A stretch of 64,000 bases of DNA from a virus. Below, piece by piece: positions 51,038 to 60,110 of this stretch. Each line of letters begins with the position of its first letter. Positions within the stretch are counted from its first letter, which is position 1. Made by a program: the position numbers and the translations under genes. Below the pieces are notes generated by a model. It saw nothing but the letters and a program-made list of their open reading frames with translations, was not told the DNA's origin and ran no database searches. The stretch spans positions 55,996-119,995 of the IMG/VR virus record IMGVR_UViG_3300001533_003144; one strand, given 5' to 3'.

Positions 51038-52129
51038 ATGAAAAAAGATATAGACAGAATAATTGAAAAAGCTTTTCCTTCCGGGATAGGTAAAAAAGCC
51101 CGTACTCGTTTGGAAAAGGCTTTAGAAGATGTTTTAGGTGATCGTGAGGAAGATCTTAAACAAAAAGAACTTATGTTGAGGGATAGAGAACTCCGGCTGA
51201 AACAGTCGGAGTTGTTGTTTATGCTTTACCGTGATGGCTGTAAGAAAAAGTCGGAACACTTTGCAAGGGTTTTTGCAAGGTTTATTGAGCAGAATGATCA
51301 GTTAATTTCTTCTGCTAAGTCTATGTTAAACCATCCGGAACTGAATGATAAAGGTAAGACAACATCTTTAATAGAGCTTGCTACAGCTTCCAAGGAAGAG
51401 AAAGAAAGACTTACTCCTATTCCTGATGATTTTAATCCTCCGATTCCGGAACACATAAAGGAAAGGGCTAAAGGTTTCCGGGAAAAAGAGCCGGAGAAGA
51501 AGCTTGTAGAAGATGGCGTTATTATGCTTAGTCGGGCTGGTTTAAAGCCCGTTGATCTTGGAGATCTCGGTTCAGAGTCCTACAGTGTAGCGATGGAAAA
51601 GGGTCCATTTTTTTATGATTGCCCTAAAGCCGAAGAAATCAAGCCTGTAAAAAGAGATTTCAGTCTGAAAGGTAGTTTGAGTTCTACAATGTGTCCTAAG
51701 TTTCCTGCTATAGCTATTGGTTCCAGTGGATGCGATGCTTGCGCATACTTTTCCGGGACGCATTTTAGAGATAAAGAAGAAGACCGGGCTTATGTAAATT
51801 GTAACTGGGACGATAAGGATCAATTGGATAAAGAGGCAGAAGAGAAAAAAGGTTGTCAAGTGTATTTAGCGGATTATGGCTTGAGGATTTGGTTTGATCA
51901 CCTAAACAGGTCTTTCCACTGTGTTGAAATAACTCTTACTCTGGTGGATGAGGAAGGGTTTTGCGGTTATCTTGAGAAGGAGTGGAGCATATTGTCCTAT
52001 GCAAACCTTAACGATATGGGTTATCTTACAGGGGAGTTTACTGGGGATTTGACCTATGAAGAGAAAAAGGAATTTATTGAATTAATTGAAAAGGCCTATA
52101 AAAAGTTTAGATTAAAAAGGGGAATTTAG
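51038..52129 (+). CDS. Coiled-coil protein with Cys motif, 363 aa
   Basis: Residues 20-75 are a charged coiled coil (LEKALEDVLGDREEDLKQKE). Around residues 225-265 is MCPKFPAIAIGSSGCDACAYFSG followed by YVNCNW; the C-x(n)-GSxxCxxCxxFxG pattern recurs in other phage proteins and likely binds zinc. The C-terminal 90 residues are alpha/beta. Function unknown. Confidence 0.5.
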   Translation: MKKDIDRIIEKAFPSGIGKKARTRLEKALEDVLGDREEDLKQKELMLRDRELRLKQSELLFMLYRDGCKKKSEHFARVFARFIEQNDQLISSAKSMLNHPELNDKGKTTSLIELATASKEEKERLTPIPDDFNPPIPEHIKERAKGFREKEPEKKLVEDGVIMLSRAGLKPVDLGDLGSESYSVAMEKGPFFYDCPKAEEIKPVKRDFSLKGSLSSTMCPKFPAIAIGSSGCDACAYFSGTHFRDKEEDRAYVNCNWDDKDQLDKEAEEKKGCQVYLADYGLRIWFDHLNRSFHCVEITLTLVDEEGFCGYLEKEWSILSYANLNDMGYLTGEFTGDLTYEEKKEFIELIEKAYKKFRLKRGI

Positions 52130-52143
52130 GTTGGAGGGGGAAA

Positions 52144-52446
52144 ATGAAAAGAAAAGAATATTTAAAGTGGTATAAGGTTGAGGATAAGCCCTTGCCTCAT
52201 AATAGAAAGCCTGTACTAGTTAGATTGGATAAGGAAGAGAATCCCGTTCAGGTAGGTTATTTTGATGATAAGGGTCTAAGCTCTGTTGGGTTTTATTTTG
52301 CGTTTGATCTTCCAAAGATTATGCATTGGGCGGAGATCCCTAATTTGCCTGATCAGGAGGGGGCTGCTGATGGATTATATATTGTCTATGTTAATATCTG
52401 CTTCAATTTGTTGCATTTATTTACTTTTTTTGTAGGTGGGGATTAA
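52144..52446 (+). CDS. DUF551-like protein, 100 aa
   Basis: Residues 5-72 follow the DUF551 pattern: a W near the start, LPHNRKPVLVRLDKEENPVQ, VGYFDDKG, and HWAEIPNLPD at the end. These small phage and plasmid proteins have no known function. Unusually, a 25-residue hydrophobic tail (YIVYVNICFNLLHLFTFFVG) follows, suggesting membrane association or read-through into non-homologous sequence. Confidence 0.6.
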   Translation: MKRKEYLKWYKVEDKPLPHNRKPVLVRLDKEENPVQVGYFDDKGLSSVGFYFAFDLPKIMHWAEIPNLPDQEGAADGLYIVYVNICFNLLHLFTFFVGGD

Positions 52447-52470
52447 TTAATATTTGATGGAGGTGTAGTT

Positions 52471-52947
52471 ATGAGACCTATAATTTTTATGGTTTTATTT
52501 TTGATTGTTGGTGAGTGTTTTGCTGCCGAAAAGTATCCCGAAAGTTTCCGGAAAGAGGTTATGTCGGGGTGTGTGTCTAATTTTTCCTCTGAAGTTTGTT
52601 CTTGTGTTCTAGACATGTCTGAAACAATAATGACGGTTACAGAATTGCGTTTGGTTGCTTCAGGGGATAGAAGTGTTTCCCCCTCTCTGAAAGCTGACTT
52701 TGTTGCTGTAGCTGATATTTGTGCTTCTATGGACACTAGCCGGAAGTACCCTAAGATTATTTCCGAGGCTTTTTATACTGTCTGTAAAACCGAGTATAAA
52801 CGGTCAGCCAAATACTGCCGTTGCGTTCTTGAGGCTGCTCAGAGGTATCTATATGTAGATGAGTGGGTGTCTATGTTTTATGATAATCCTAGTCGTAAGG
52901 TGCTGATTGTTAATTCCTATATTCTAAGTAAGTGTGAGGGGAAATGA
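52471..52947 (+). CDS. Secreted Cys-rich protein, 158 aa
   Basis: A Sec signal peptide (MRPIIFMVLFLIVGECFAAE, cleavage after about residue 19) precedes a helical, Cys-paired mature protein (CVSNFSSEVCSCVLDM, YCRCVLEAAQ). Disulphides in the periplasm are likely. No family recognised. A periplasmic phage product expressed from an early operon may act on envelope functions or superinfection; this is speculation. Confidence 0.55.
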   Translation: MRPIIFMVLFLIVGECFAAEKYPESFRKEVMSGCVSNFSSEVCSCVLDMSETIMTVTELRLVASGDRSVSPSLKADFVAVADICASMDTSRKYPKIISEAFYTVCKTEYKRSAKYCRCVLEAAQRYLYVDEWVSMFYDNPSRKVLIVNSYILSKCEGK

Positions 52948-53288
52948 ACGAGAAAACTGAAACAAGTAAAGAAATAGAGGTAGATCCTATAGTGAGGCGG
53001 TTGATTGAACTTATTCATAAAAAAGCTTCCGGGGAAGTTTTTGGTTCTGTAGATAAGGACGATATACACAAGTTTAAACCGGCTGTCCGTAAGTCTCTTC
53101 TTATGCCAAATGAAGATCTCCTCCGGGAAAGGTCAAAGGTGCTGATGAAACGGAGTAATTTGTCTCGGAGTGAACGGGACTATTGTTTAAAGATCGGTAC
53201 AGAACTCTATTTTGAGTTGTGTAGGTTACAGGAAGTCTCTGATCAGAAGAAACGGGACATTGAACAGGAGGTTGGTGATGAGGTATAG
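52944..53288 (+). CDS. Hypothetical helical protein, 114 aa
   Basis: It overlaps the previous stop by four bases. Helical and highly charged (IVRRLIELIHKKASGEVFGS; NLSRSERDYCLKIGTELYFE). No family recognised. Confidence 0.45.
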   Translation: MNEKTETSKEIEVDPIVRRLIELIHKKASGEVFGSVDKDDIHKFKPAVRKSLLMPNEDLLRERSKVLMKRSNLSRSERDYCLKIGTELYFELCRLQEVSDQKKRDIEQEVGDEV

Positions 53289-53463
53289 GATTACACGATA
53301 TGCGGCCTTTCGGAAGGTTGTGCGGGTAGAAGCCGCAGATGAAAACGCTGCTCTTGAAAAGGCAGATGAAGTCAATGCTGAATGGGTGTTTATGTATGAA
53401 AAAGATGAAGTTGAGGTAGAAAATGATGGAGATGGTAAAAATAAGACCGAGACAGGTGGGTAG
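53278..53463 (+). CDS. Hypothetical protein, 61 aa
   Basis: The ATG at 53278 has AGGAGG upstream and overlaps the previous gene's end. MRYRITRYAAFRKVVRVEAA followed by DENAALEKADEV is a compact strand-helix with an acidic tail. No family recognised. Confidence 0.45.
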   Translation: MRYRITRYAAFRKVVRVEAADENAALEKADEVNAEWVFMYEKDEVEVENDGDGKNKTETGG

Positions 53464-53620
53464 AACTCTTGAATTTTTAATGGTAAAATACCCTAAACAA
53501 ATCGGAGAGAGTGAGGGAGGTTACTTGAAAAGGCTTCAACAATACCGAAAGCTCTCCTTGGGTATTCCTGATAAAACAAAAAACCGGGTGTTGGTTATAA
53601 AAGCATCGAGGGCAGAATGA
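53423..53620 (+). CDS. Hypothetical basic protein, 65 aa
   Basis: The frame starts at ATG 53423 inside the previous gene (overlap 41 bases). Basic, ending KNRVLVIKASRAE. Overlaps the next start by four bases. No family recognised. Confidence 0.4.
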   Translation: MMEMVKIRPRQVGRTLEFLMVKYPKQIGESEGGYLKRLQQYRKLSLGIPDKTKNRVLVIKASRAE

Positions 53621-53916
53621 GTGAGAGAATGAAATTTATTTTATCGGTTACTATTGAAATCGTTGATAGTTTTGAAAATAACAGCACTATGGCAAGAATT
53701 TTCTATCCAAATGAAGGAAATAAAATTATGATCAAAAAAGGTTTAAACACTATAGAATTTTCTGAAGCAATACACCATGAAATAGGGCATTTGTTTGATT
53801 GGTATCTTTCTAAAGGGAAACAATCTTTAGAGGTTGGTATAAGAGAAAAAAATGCTGATATTATTGGTAATGCTCTGAGGTATAAAAATGCGGATAAGAA
53901 CCCAACAAAACAATAG
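53617..53916 (+). CDS. Small HEIGH-motif (zincin-like) protein, 99 aa
   Basis: Residues 54-58 read HEIGH, the HExxH zinc-protease core, within EAIHHEIGHLFDWYL. A strand before it (IMIKKGLNTIEFSE) fits the minimal metallopeptidase layout. A third zinc ligand is not obvious. At 99 residues it is smaller than usual for active proteases. Base use is more A-rich than its neighbours, suggesting recent acquisition. Confidence 0.5.
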   Translation: MSERMKFILSVTIEIVDSFENNSTMARIFYPNEGNKIMIKKGLNTIEFSEAIHHEIGHLFDWYLSKGKQSLEVGIREKNADIIGNALRYKNADKNPTKQ

Positions 53917-53951
53917 TGAGTACAATTTGAAAGATATGATTCAGGTTTGGT

Positions 53952-53960
53952 TTATAAATA
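53952..53960 (+). promoter_or_regulatory. Possible late-type box TTATAAATA
   Basis: It contains the T4-type late octamer TATAAATA, one base shorter than the class 3 motif here. It lies 31 bases before the ATG at 53992. A single copy, so only suggestive. Confidence 0.3.
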
Positions 53961-53991
53961 AAATAACATTAGAGGAAAGAGTGGGGTTAGA

Positions 53992-54189
53992 ATGAATGAG
54001 AACCAGTGCAAGATTGAAAAAAAGCCTATTTGTTACGGAGATCCTGAATTACCTGACTGGGGATGTTCTTTTTATGTTGAAATGACAGGTTACTGTGCTT
54101 TAGGTAATTGTGAGTTTCTTAATGAGGATGGTTTCTGTACAAATGGGAAAGCAGTTAGTGAGGCTTACGACAAAGAAAAATCTGAATGA
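53992..54189 (+). CDS. Cys-rich small protein, 65 aa
   Basis: Six cysteines (CKIEKKPIC, CSFYVEMTGYC, CEFLNEDGFC) in 65 residues suggest a zinc- or disulphide-stabilised fold. The ATG follows GTGGGG weakly. No family recognised. Confidence 0.5.
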   Translation: MNENQCKIEKKPICYGDPELPDWGCSFYVEMTGYCALGNCEFLNEDGFCTNGKAVSEAYDKEKSE

Positions 54190-54198
54190 TGTTTTTTG

Positions 54199-54279
54199 GT
54201 AGGGGAGTAGGCCTTTTGGAAGGATCAAGAATGCCTCCTGATTCCCCAATAAAGCAGGGTTCGATTCCTTGCCCCCACC
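54199..54279 (+). other. tRNA-like element with canonical T arm, atypical middle
   Basis: The T arm is canonical: CAGGG-TTCGATT-CCTTG (54255-54271). It is followed by CCCCCAC, which pairs with GTAGGGG (54199-54205) except for one A-C mismatch. The D and anticodon arms cannot be folded normally, U8 is missing and no CCA is encoded. A decayed tRNA or a tRNA-like leader is possible. CCTCCT at 54234-54239 is complementary to the AGGAGG (54287-54292) of the next gene. Confidence 0.35.
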
Positions 54280-54298
54280 TTCATTTAGGAGGTTGAAG

Positions 54299-54883
54299 TT
54301 GCTATTTTATCTAAACAAAGAACATATTAAAGTTATCCTTACCGTTAGATCTACGGAAGAAGAAGGTCTCAAGGGTGTTGTTTCCCGTTTAATTAAGGAT
54401 ATATCTAATCCTATATTACTTCCTCATTCTATCAGCAGTAGTCAAAATGTTATAGAGATAACCTTTCCTTATAAGGTAGCAATGTCTAACATAGCTTTAC
54501 AGGGGTTACAGTGTTTATTGATTCGTATAAAAGATAAGTATCGTCCAGAACTGTTTAGATTTTTATTTCCGGGTAAGGTGCAGTTATTTACTTTTAATCA
54601 GGAGCCGGGAATATCTCTGGATGAGGTTCTTCTGGTTTTTGACCTGTTCTTGAGTACAGAGCTTGCTGTAGGGTTTGTTGATTGCCTAAAAGCTTTTGTA
54701 TCTTGTCTGGTATCAACTCATTTTAAGGGCTTTCTACGGGGACATTCCTTAGATTTTACTTCTACAGAAAAAGTAAATAAATTGATGGTTACTGTTTCTG
54801 TGGTGTCTGAAGGGTTTGAGGGGTCTGAAGGGTTTGAGGAGGCTTTATTAGGGTTTCAGTCTGCTTTAATGGGTATAATTTGA
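54299..54883 (+). CDS. Hypothetical protein, 194 aa
   Basis: The TTG at 54299 is chosen because AGGAGG lies six bases upstream. Starting at TTG 54269 would place the start within the tRNA-like element. It begins MLFYLNKEHIKVILTV and is alpha/beta with a repetitive end (EGFEGSEGFEEAL). No family recognised. Confidence 0.5.
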   Translation: MLFYLNKEHIKVILTVRSTEEEGLKGVVSRLIKDISNPILLPHSISSSQNVIEITFPYKVAMSNIALQGLQCLLIRIKDKYRPELFRFLFPGKVQLFTFNQEPGISLDEVLLVFDLFLSTELAVGFVDCLKAFVSCLVSTHFKGFLRGHSLDFTSTEKVNKLMVTVSVVSEGFEGSEGFEEALLGFQSALMGII

Positions 54884-54891
54884 GGTATATT

Positions 54892-55398
54892 ATGTTAAAG
54901 GCTTTATTTTTTGTATTGCTTGCTTTGTTTTTGTTGTTCCCTTCGGATCCTGTTTTGGGGGTGTTAGATTCTTTGGAGGGGGAGGGGGAGGTTTCTTTTG
55001 TTTTTAATTCTACTGAAACTGTTGAGGAGTTGTCCAGGAAAGATATAGAGGAACTGGTTATTTTAGTTGCTGGTATGTATAAAGTAGATCCTGCCTTAGT
55101 TCTCAAGATAGTTAAAGCTGAATCTAATTTTAATCCTGAAGCGGTTTCCCCGAAAGGGGCTATGGGTTTAATGCAGCTTATGCCTTTAACGGCAAGAGAA
55201 TGGGGTGTGGTAGATCCCTTTTGTCCAGAGGACAATGTTTCCGGGGGAGTCAGGTATTTTAGGCATCTTTACCTTCATTTAGGTTCTGTAGATTTGGCTT
55301 TAGCTGCCTATAATGGGGGTATAGGTAATGTAAAAAAGTATGGCGGAATACCTCCTTTTCCTGAGACGGTCACCTATGTTGAGGCTATCTTAAACTAA
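54892..55398 (+). CDS. Lytic transglycosylase (SLT domain), 168 aa
   Basis: The ATG at 54892 has GAGG upstream. A signal peptide (LKALFFVLLALFLLFPSDPV) precedes an SLT domain: catalytic Glu77 in KAESNF, GAMGLMQLMP (89-98) and LAAYNGGIGNV (137-147). It cleaves peptidoglycan glycan strands to 1,6-anhydro products. With a signal peptide it could act in the periplasm at lysis, or be virion-borne for entry. It lies between an unknown gene and a giant fibre gene. Confidence 0.85.
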   Translation: MLKALFFVLLALFLLFPSDPVLGVLDSLEGEGEVSFVFNSTETVEELSRKDIEELVILVAGMYKVDPALVLKIVKAESNFNPEAVSPKGAMGLMQLMPLTAREWGVVDPFCPEDNVSGGVRYFRHLYLHLGSVDLALAAYNGGIGNVKKYGGIPPFPETVTYVEAILN

Positions 55399-55401
55399 TC
55401 C

Positions 55402-55411
55402 TTATATAATA
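55402..55411 (+). promoter_or_regulatory. Class 3 (late) promoter motif TTATATAATA
   Basis: It lies directly after the transglycosylase stop and ends 34 bases before the ATG at 55446. Confidence 0.6.
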
Positions 55412-55445
55412 AAATAGCTTTTTCTTTTTTTAGTGGGGTTATGTT

Positions 55446-58400
55446 ATGCCTTTAGATACAAAATTCAATGCAATGATTCCGAGAGATAATAGAGATCTTT
55501 TAGTGGAAGATCTCGAAAATCAGTCAAATGCTATACACAATGCTATTGGAGATCGTCAGGATGATGTTCATCCGGAGTTTGCCGGCACCGTAAAGTCAGA
55601 GGTAGCAGGGGTTGTCTGGGGACTGAAGGTGTCGTATGTTGCCGGTACAGATACTTTGGATATAAGCCCTGGAGTTGTCTTTAACCGGGGACGAAGGGGT
55701 TCTATAGCGACTATTAAATCTATTCCTATGGCTTCGGTGTCTGTAGATGATTTTATTGTAGCTCGGATTTGGTTTGAAGATGTTGATCTCAAAACTAATC
55801 CTGTAACTCATGTTAATGAGCCTGTCTATAGGCTGTACCATTGTGACATAGAAGTTAAGGTTATAGGTGACATAGACGAGGATGATGTGGTTATCGGTAA
55901 GGTTGTAGATATAGACGGGGGTGTGCCTATACTGGGAGATACTGCTTTATGGGAATATGTTTCCGGAGGTAATCATATCCGGTTTATACCTCGTAATAAT
56001 GTAGGCGAAGATATATTTGGCCCTGTTGGTAATAAATATTTTGTGCGGTTCAGTGTATTGTCCGATACCCCTATATCCGTTCAAAAGCTTAAAGATACTT
56101 CGGGACTTGATTTTACTTATCTGAACATACAGCTACAAGGAGACAGTTCCGGGGTAGTTATATCAACTTTACAGCAGATAATTGATGCAGTGAACTCTAC
56201 TCCAGGGTATTTTCGTGCGGAACTGGTATCTGGTTCGGGTTCTTTTGTACCTACATTGCTTCCTACTTTGTATGCCTCTTACAGTCAGTTTTCGGGTGGG
56301 GTTGATTATAGGAATTATTATGAGACAGTGTCAGGCAGCCGGTCGCTTGCGGTAACTGAGCGGTTTAATACTTCGGATCCTTATACAAAACATATTTCGC
56401 AGAAAGGAAGGGGGGTTCCCTCGGACCGTAATCCGCATGGTATGACTCTTGAAGATATGGGCGTGGCTGAGTTGAGTACGGAAGAACATATTAAAAGGGA
56501 ACATTTTTCGGCTTCTACTTTACCTCGGTCAGCTTCTTCTATTTTTTTAAGAACCGAAATTGTTTCAGCCTTTGAACTTAAAATTAATAAAAGTTCAGGG
56601 GTAGATGATGTTGGTTTGATACAGGGGCGTGTTTTAAAGGTGGCTTCTGATCTGATTCTTAATACCCCTTCTTTAGCTAAACAGGAGCTTTATCAGTTCT
56701 TTCTTACCCAGGGAGGGACAATTCAACATAGGATTATTGCGGAATATAAAGAATTTCCAGGGTATCCTGAGATATTGAGCGGTATCCGTACCGTACTATC
56801 TACTGTAGATAAAGACCCTTATTTAGCCGGGGATAAGATGCTGGAACTGGTTGTTTCTGGAGGTGGTACGGTTTTTACTGCAAGGTTAGGTGATTTGGGT
56901 GCTCCTGTTGGTGTTTCAGTAGAGGGGGAGTGTTTGTTAGTAGATGTTTCAGTAGAGGGGGAGTATTTGTTAGTAGATCCTTCCGATAATACTTGGATAC
57001 GGGTTTACCGGGAAAATGAGGCTATGCCTGATGGAGATTATCGTAATACGGTTACTTTTACGCCTTTTATGGAGATTACCGAATTACCTATATCAATGGT
57101 GTTCTGGAAAGGGCATCAGACCGAATGGGGTTATAGTTCCTCACAGCTTTTTAAAGATTTAAGATCGTATGGTTCTTTTTCTGTGAATAATGAAAAATAT
57201 CTGGATCTTGCTAATACGGTTCCTGTAGATTTCCGGGAAACTTCTTTAGGAGGTTTTACTGCTTTTGAGGGATCAAGTCGGGATCTAACGGTAAACCCTT
57301 TTAAGATAAAGTACAGGGGTACCCTTTACAGAAAAACAACTGCAACGGTTTTAACTATCCCTGAAGATTTCGAGGGCTACTTGTGTGCTTCTTTTGACGG
57401 TTTACAGGGGATGTCACTTTCGGTAGTTTCTGAATCCTCTTTTGAGCTAATGCCTGATCGGGTAATACTGGCTAAAGCTGTGTCTGATGCTGTCGAGATT
57501 ACGACAGTGTCGGAAACCTTTTTTACCGGTAGTTATAATCTGTCAGATAAGTTTTACGAGTTCAATATTTCTAAGGAAGAGGATTTCATTTATGCTTTAA
57601 GGACAGTTAAGGCTTTAGAAGGTACTCCTGGTATTGCAGCTTTTGTTTTTAATGTTCGGGAGAATCTTACTATAAACACGAATTCAATTTTTTCGGGTAC
57701 CAATAGCATTTATTCTCCTTTTATTTTAAACGGCCACAATAAGAGACTCAGTTTTACTGGTAGCACGCAGATCAGGATGGATGAATCTGTAATTAAAGAC
57801 TGCTTTATAGATACAGATGCTGCTGTTTTTTATAGTATTGGTGTTGATAGTCATTGTACCTTTCAGGACAGTTTTATTACTGGGACAGTAGCTTTTGGCG
57901 AGTTTTTAGGTAGAGTAGAGTTTTTCAATTGTTATGTGGGTAAATTTAAGGTAGGTGTTCGAGTTGATATGGTTGGAGGTCGATTACTTGATTCTATTGT
58001 TACTGTAAGTGATGCTGCTCAGGTAAATATGTCTAAGGTAGAATTTAGTGCCTCTGTTCCTATGTTATATTGTGAATCTTATGTTCCTCTTATAGATGGT
58101 ACAGATATCAATGCTTTAAATGTATCTTTAATACACTGCAGGGTATTCGGTAATGGTTCTTTAATTAATGTAGATCCGGGGTGTCCTGAAGGGCACATAA
58201 ACCTAAGTCTTATAGATTCCCGAATTAAATTTTCTTCGCCTGTTACCTGTGACCTGTCTGGACATTGGTTGGATGTTAGTGTTCTTAACGGGGCTTTAGG
58301 CAATTGTGTGTTTGTTGGGCGATCAGCTTTACTTTCAGGTTATAGTGGTTTTTTTGCCGTAGAAGGTACTACGCTGTCCGGGATTATTGGGTTCAAGTAT

Positions 58401-60110
58401 GATACAGTACCTGTAGCTTGGAACGATCCTGTTCTGATAACCTTTAAAGGTGTGACTTTTTTAGGTCAGTTAGATATAACGGACTTTACTTCGTTTGTGG
58501 TTGAAAGTAATTGCGTGTTTATTAATGACGATATTTTATTAAGTCCTGTCCGGAGCGTGTTTGTTGAAGTTACAGGTCAGTTTCCTCATCCCTCTTTTAT
58601 GGAAAATACTTGGGGTTCCGGGGGTGTTCCGGTAAATGCTTTTATAACCTGCAGAGGATCTTTACTTCGTGAAAGCTTTTTTTATTTTTATACTACAGAT
58701 CCCGATGCCTTATGGATAGACTTAAATAGGTTTTTCGAGGTACTTAATCACACCGATCATACAATACATATACAAGGGGACTATACAGGGGACTTTACAG
58801 AGGAGTTGATAATTTTAGGTGTTCAAGGTTCAGGTATTGTTTCTTTAGAAATTCCTTATTTTGAGATAGGCAAGTTGTCTATTATTGAGACAGTTCCTTT
58901 TGTATCTTCTGTTGTTGTTAAGGCGCAGTTGCAGCAGGGAGAGACACATGCTCTTCTGATAGATAATGCTATGGTATTCTTGTCGGGTCTTCCCGAATTG
59001 TCTGTTGCTCCTGGAAGGGTTTCTCCTTGGGATACTGGTAGAATTCTTTGTATGAAAAACCGGGCTTATTGTGAGTTGGTTACTGTTTTTGTAGAAGGTT
59101 CTCCGGGATCGGGTGGTAAGGCCACAAAACATTTGATAGATGTTTTAGGTTTTTCTACTCTAAAAATCAATACAGGTGAATTTAAGGCGGATCCTGCTGG
59201 TGTAGGTATGACAGATTCTGTAGCAAACTCTTATATCTATACAGAATCGGGTTCACAGGTCATTCAAGAGGGTACTGTTACTTTTGATACTAACTTTGTT
59301 TCTGAAACTCCGGACTCTATATATTCCATTGACAATTTAGCTGAGAATTTTAATTATCAGCATCAATGGGGCATTCACTCTTCGGATGATCTGGGTTGGG
59401 TTAAAAGGGCTTTAAATAATATTAAAAGTATTGAAGGTAAAGTTGTTATAAGGTTTGCTGTTGCCGGTCCTACTTACGATATTGATATAGATATGAAGAA
59501 TGTATCCGGTGCTGGTGAACTTGTGATAGGGGAGGCTTGGTCATCTCCTAACAAGACTTTAGAAGTATCTACGGCAAGGAGGGCGTTTTTTCAAGACTTT
59601 CAACCTAAACTGGTTTTAGGTATTGTTGATATTACTTCTTCTTGTGATATAGCCGCTATTTCTTTAGTTAATGTACCTAATTTCCAAATAGTTACTTTAA
59701 AAATCTCTGGATCCTTTTCTTCCGGGTCTTCTGGGGATTTTAAATATGGGTGTATTATTACTAACAGTAAGGGAGTAATAGATGCTTATAGTATTGGGGA
59801 GACTGCAAGTAATGAAAATGATCTGGAAAATGCTTTTATCGGATCGGGACAGTCTGAGGTAATATTAAATAAAGTTTCTTCTGATTATAGTGGTGCTTCT
59901 ATAGAACTCCTTGTGGGTACTTTATGGGGAGGGGGTCGTTATACCATTGCAGATGCAGGTTATTATGGTACCGCTAATTGGCTTAAATTTCGGGCTCCTT
60001 TGGACAGTATGGCTTCATTACCTGGAATTTACATACGGAGAAATGTTAGTGTTTCTGCTTGGGAAATGGTTCTTCACGGCGATTCTTCGGGTGATTTGAG
60101 AGTTAATTAA
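55446..60110 (+). CDS. Giant tail fibre / adhesin, 1554 aa
   Basis: The N-terminus (MPLDTKFNAMIPRDNRDLLV, then AGVVWGLKVSYVAGTDTLDI and SPGVVFNRGRR) resembles the virion-attachment part of long fibres. The rest is almost wholly beta, with runs of short parallel-helix-like strands (about residues 750-1350) and a C-terminal GTANWLKFRAPLDSMASLPG-type end. It has its own late motif and no enzymatic motif I can name. Its length suggests a long side fibre. It contains a 33-bp tandem duplication at about residue 490. Confidence 0.65.
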   Translation: MPLDTKFNAMIPRDNRDLLVEDLENQSNAIHNAIGDRQDDVHPEFAGTVKSEVAGVVWGLKVSYVAGTDTLDISPGVVFNRGRRGSIATIKSIPMASVSVDDFIVARIWFEDVDLKTNPVTHVNEPVYRLYHCDIEVKVIGDIDEDDVVIGKVVDIDGGVPILGDTALWEYVSGGNHIRFIPRNNVGEDIFGPVGNKYFVRFSVLSDTPISVQKLKDTSGLDFTYLNIQLQGDSSGVVISTLQQIIDAVNSTPGYFRAELVSGSGSFVPTLLPTLYASYSQFSGGVDYRNYYETVSGSRSLAVTERFNTSDPYTKHISQKGRGVPSDRNPHGMTLEDMGVAELSTEEHIKREHFSASTLPRSASSIFLRTEIVSAFELKINKSSGVDDVGLIQGRVLKVASDLILNTPSLAKQELYQFFLTQGGTIQHRIIAEYKEFPGYPEILSGIRTVLSTVDKDPYLAGDKMLELVVSGGGTVFTARLGDLGAPVGVSVEGECLLVDVSVEGEYLLVDPSDNTWIRVYRENEAMPDGDYRNTVTFTPFMEITELPISMVFWKGHQTEWGYSSSQLFKDLRSYGSFSVNNEKYLDLANTVPVDFRETSLGGFTAFEGSSRDLTVNPFKIKYRGTLYRKTTATVLTIPEDFEGYLCASFDGLQGMSLSVVSESSFELMPDRVILAKAVSDAVEITTVSETFFTGSYNLSDKFYEFNISKEEDFIYALRTVKALEGTPGIAAFVFNVRENLTINTNSIFSGTNSIYSPFILNGHNKRLSFTGSTQIRMDESVIKDCFIDTDAAVFYSIGVDSHCTFQDSFITGTVAFGEFLGRVEFFNCYVGKFKVGVRVDMVGGRLLDSIVTVSDAAQVNMSKVEFSASVPMLYCESYVPLIDGTDINALNVSLIHCRVFGNGSLINVDPGCPEGHINLSLIDSRIKFSSPVTCDLSGHWLDVSVLNGALGNCVFVGRSALLSGYSGFFAVEGTTLSGIIGFKYDTVPVAWNDPVLITFKGVTFLGQLDITDFTSFVVESNCVFINDDILLSPVRSVFVEVTGQFPHPSFMENTWGSGGVPVNAFITCRGSLLRESFFYFYTTDPDALWIDLNRFFEVLNHTDHTIHIQGDYTGDFTEELIILGVQGSGIVSLEIPYFEIGKLSIIETVPFVSSVVVKAQLQQGETHALLIDNAMVFLSGLPELSVAPGRVSPWDTGRILCMKNRAYCELVTVFVEGSPGSGGKATKHLIDVLGFSTLKINTGEFKADPAGVGMTDSVANSYIYTESGSQVIQEGTVTFDTNFVSETPDSIYSIDNLAENFNYQHQWGIHSSDDLGWVKRALNNIKSIEGKVVIRFAVAGPTYDIDIDMKNVSGAGELVIGEAWSSPNKTLEVSTARRAFFQDFQPKLVLGIVDITSSCDIAAISLVNVPNFQIVTLKISGSFSSGSSGDFKYGCIITNSKGVIDAYSIGETASNENDLENAFIGSGQSEVILNKVSSDYSGASIELLVGTLWGGGRYTIADAGYYGTANWLKFRAPLDSMASLPGIYIRRNVSVSAWEMVLHGDSSGDLRVN
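56913..56978 (+). repeat. 33-bp tandem duplication in the giant fibre gene
   Basis: Two adjacent 33-base units encode VSVEGECLLVD and VSVEGEYLLVD and differ at a single base (tgt versus tat). Confidence 0.9.

Noticed and set aside
54199-54279. A normal functional tRNA
   Set aside because: The D arm and anticodon arm do not fold, U8 is missing and the acceptor stem has a mismatch, so it is only listed as tRNA-like.
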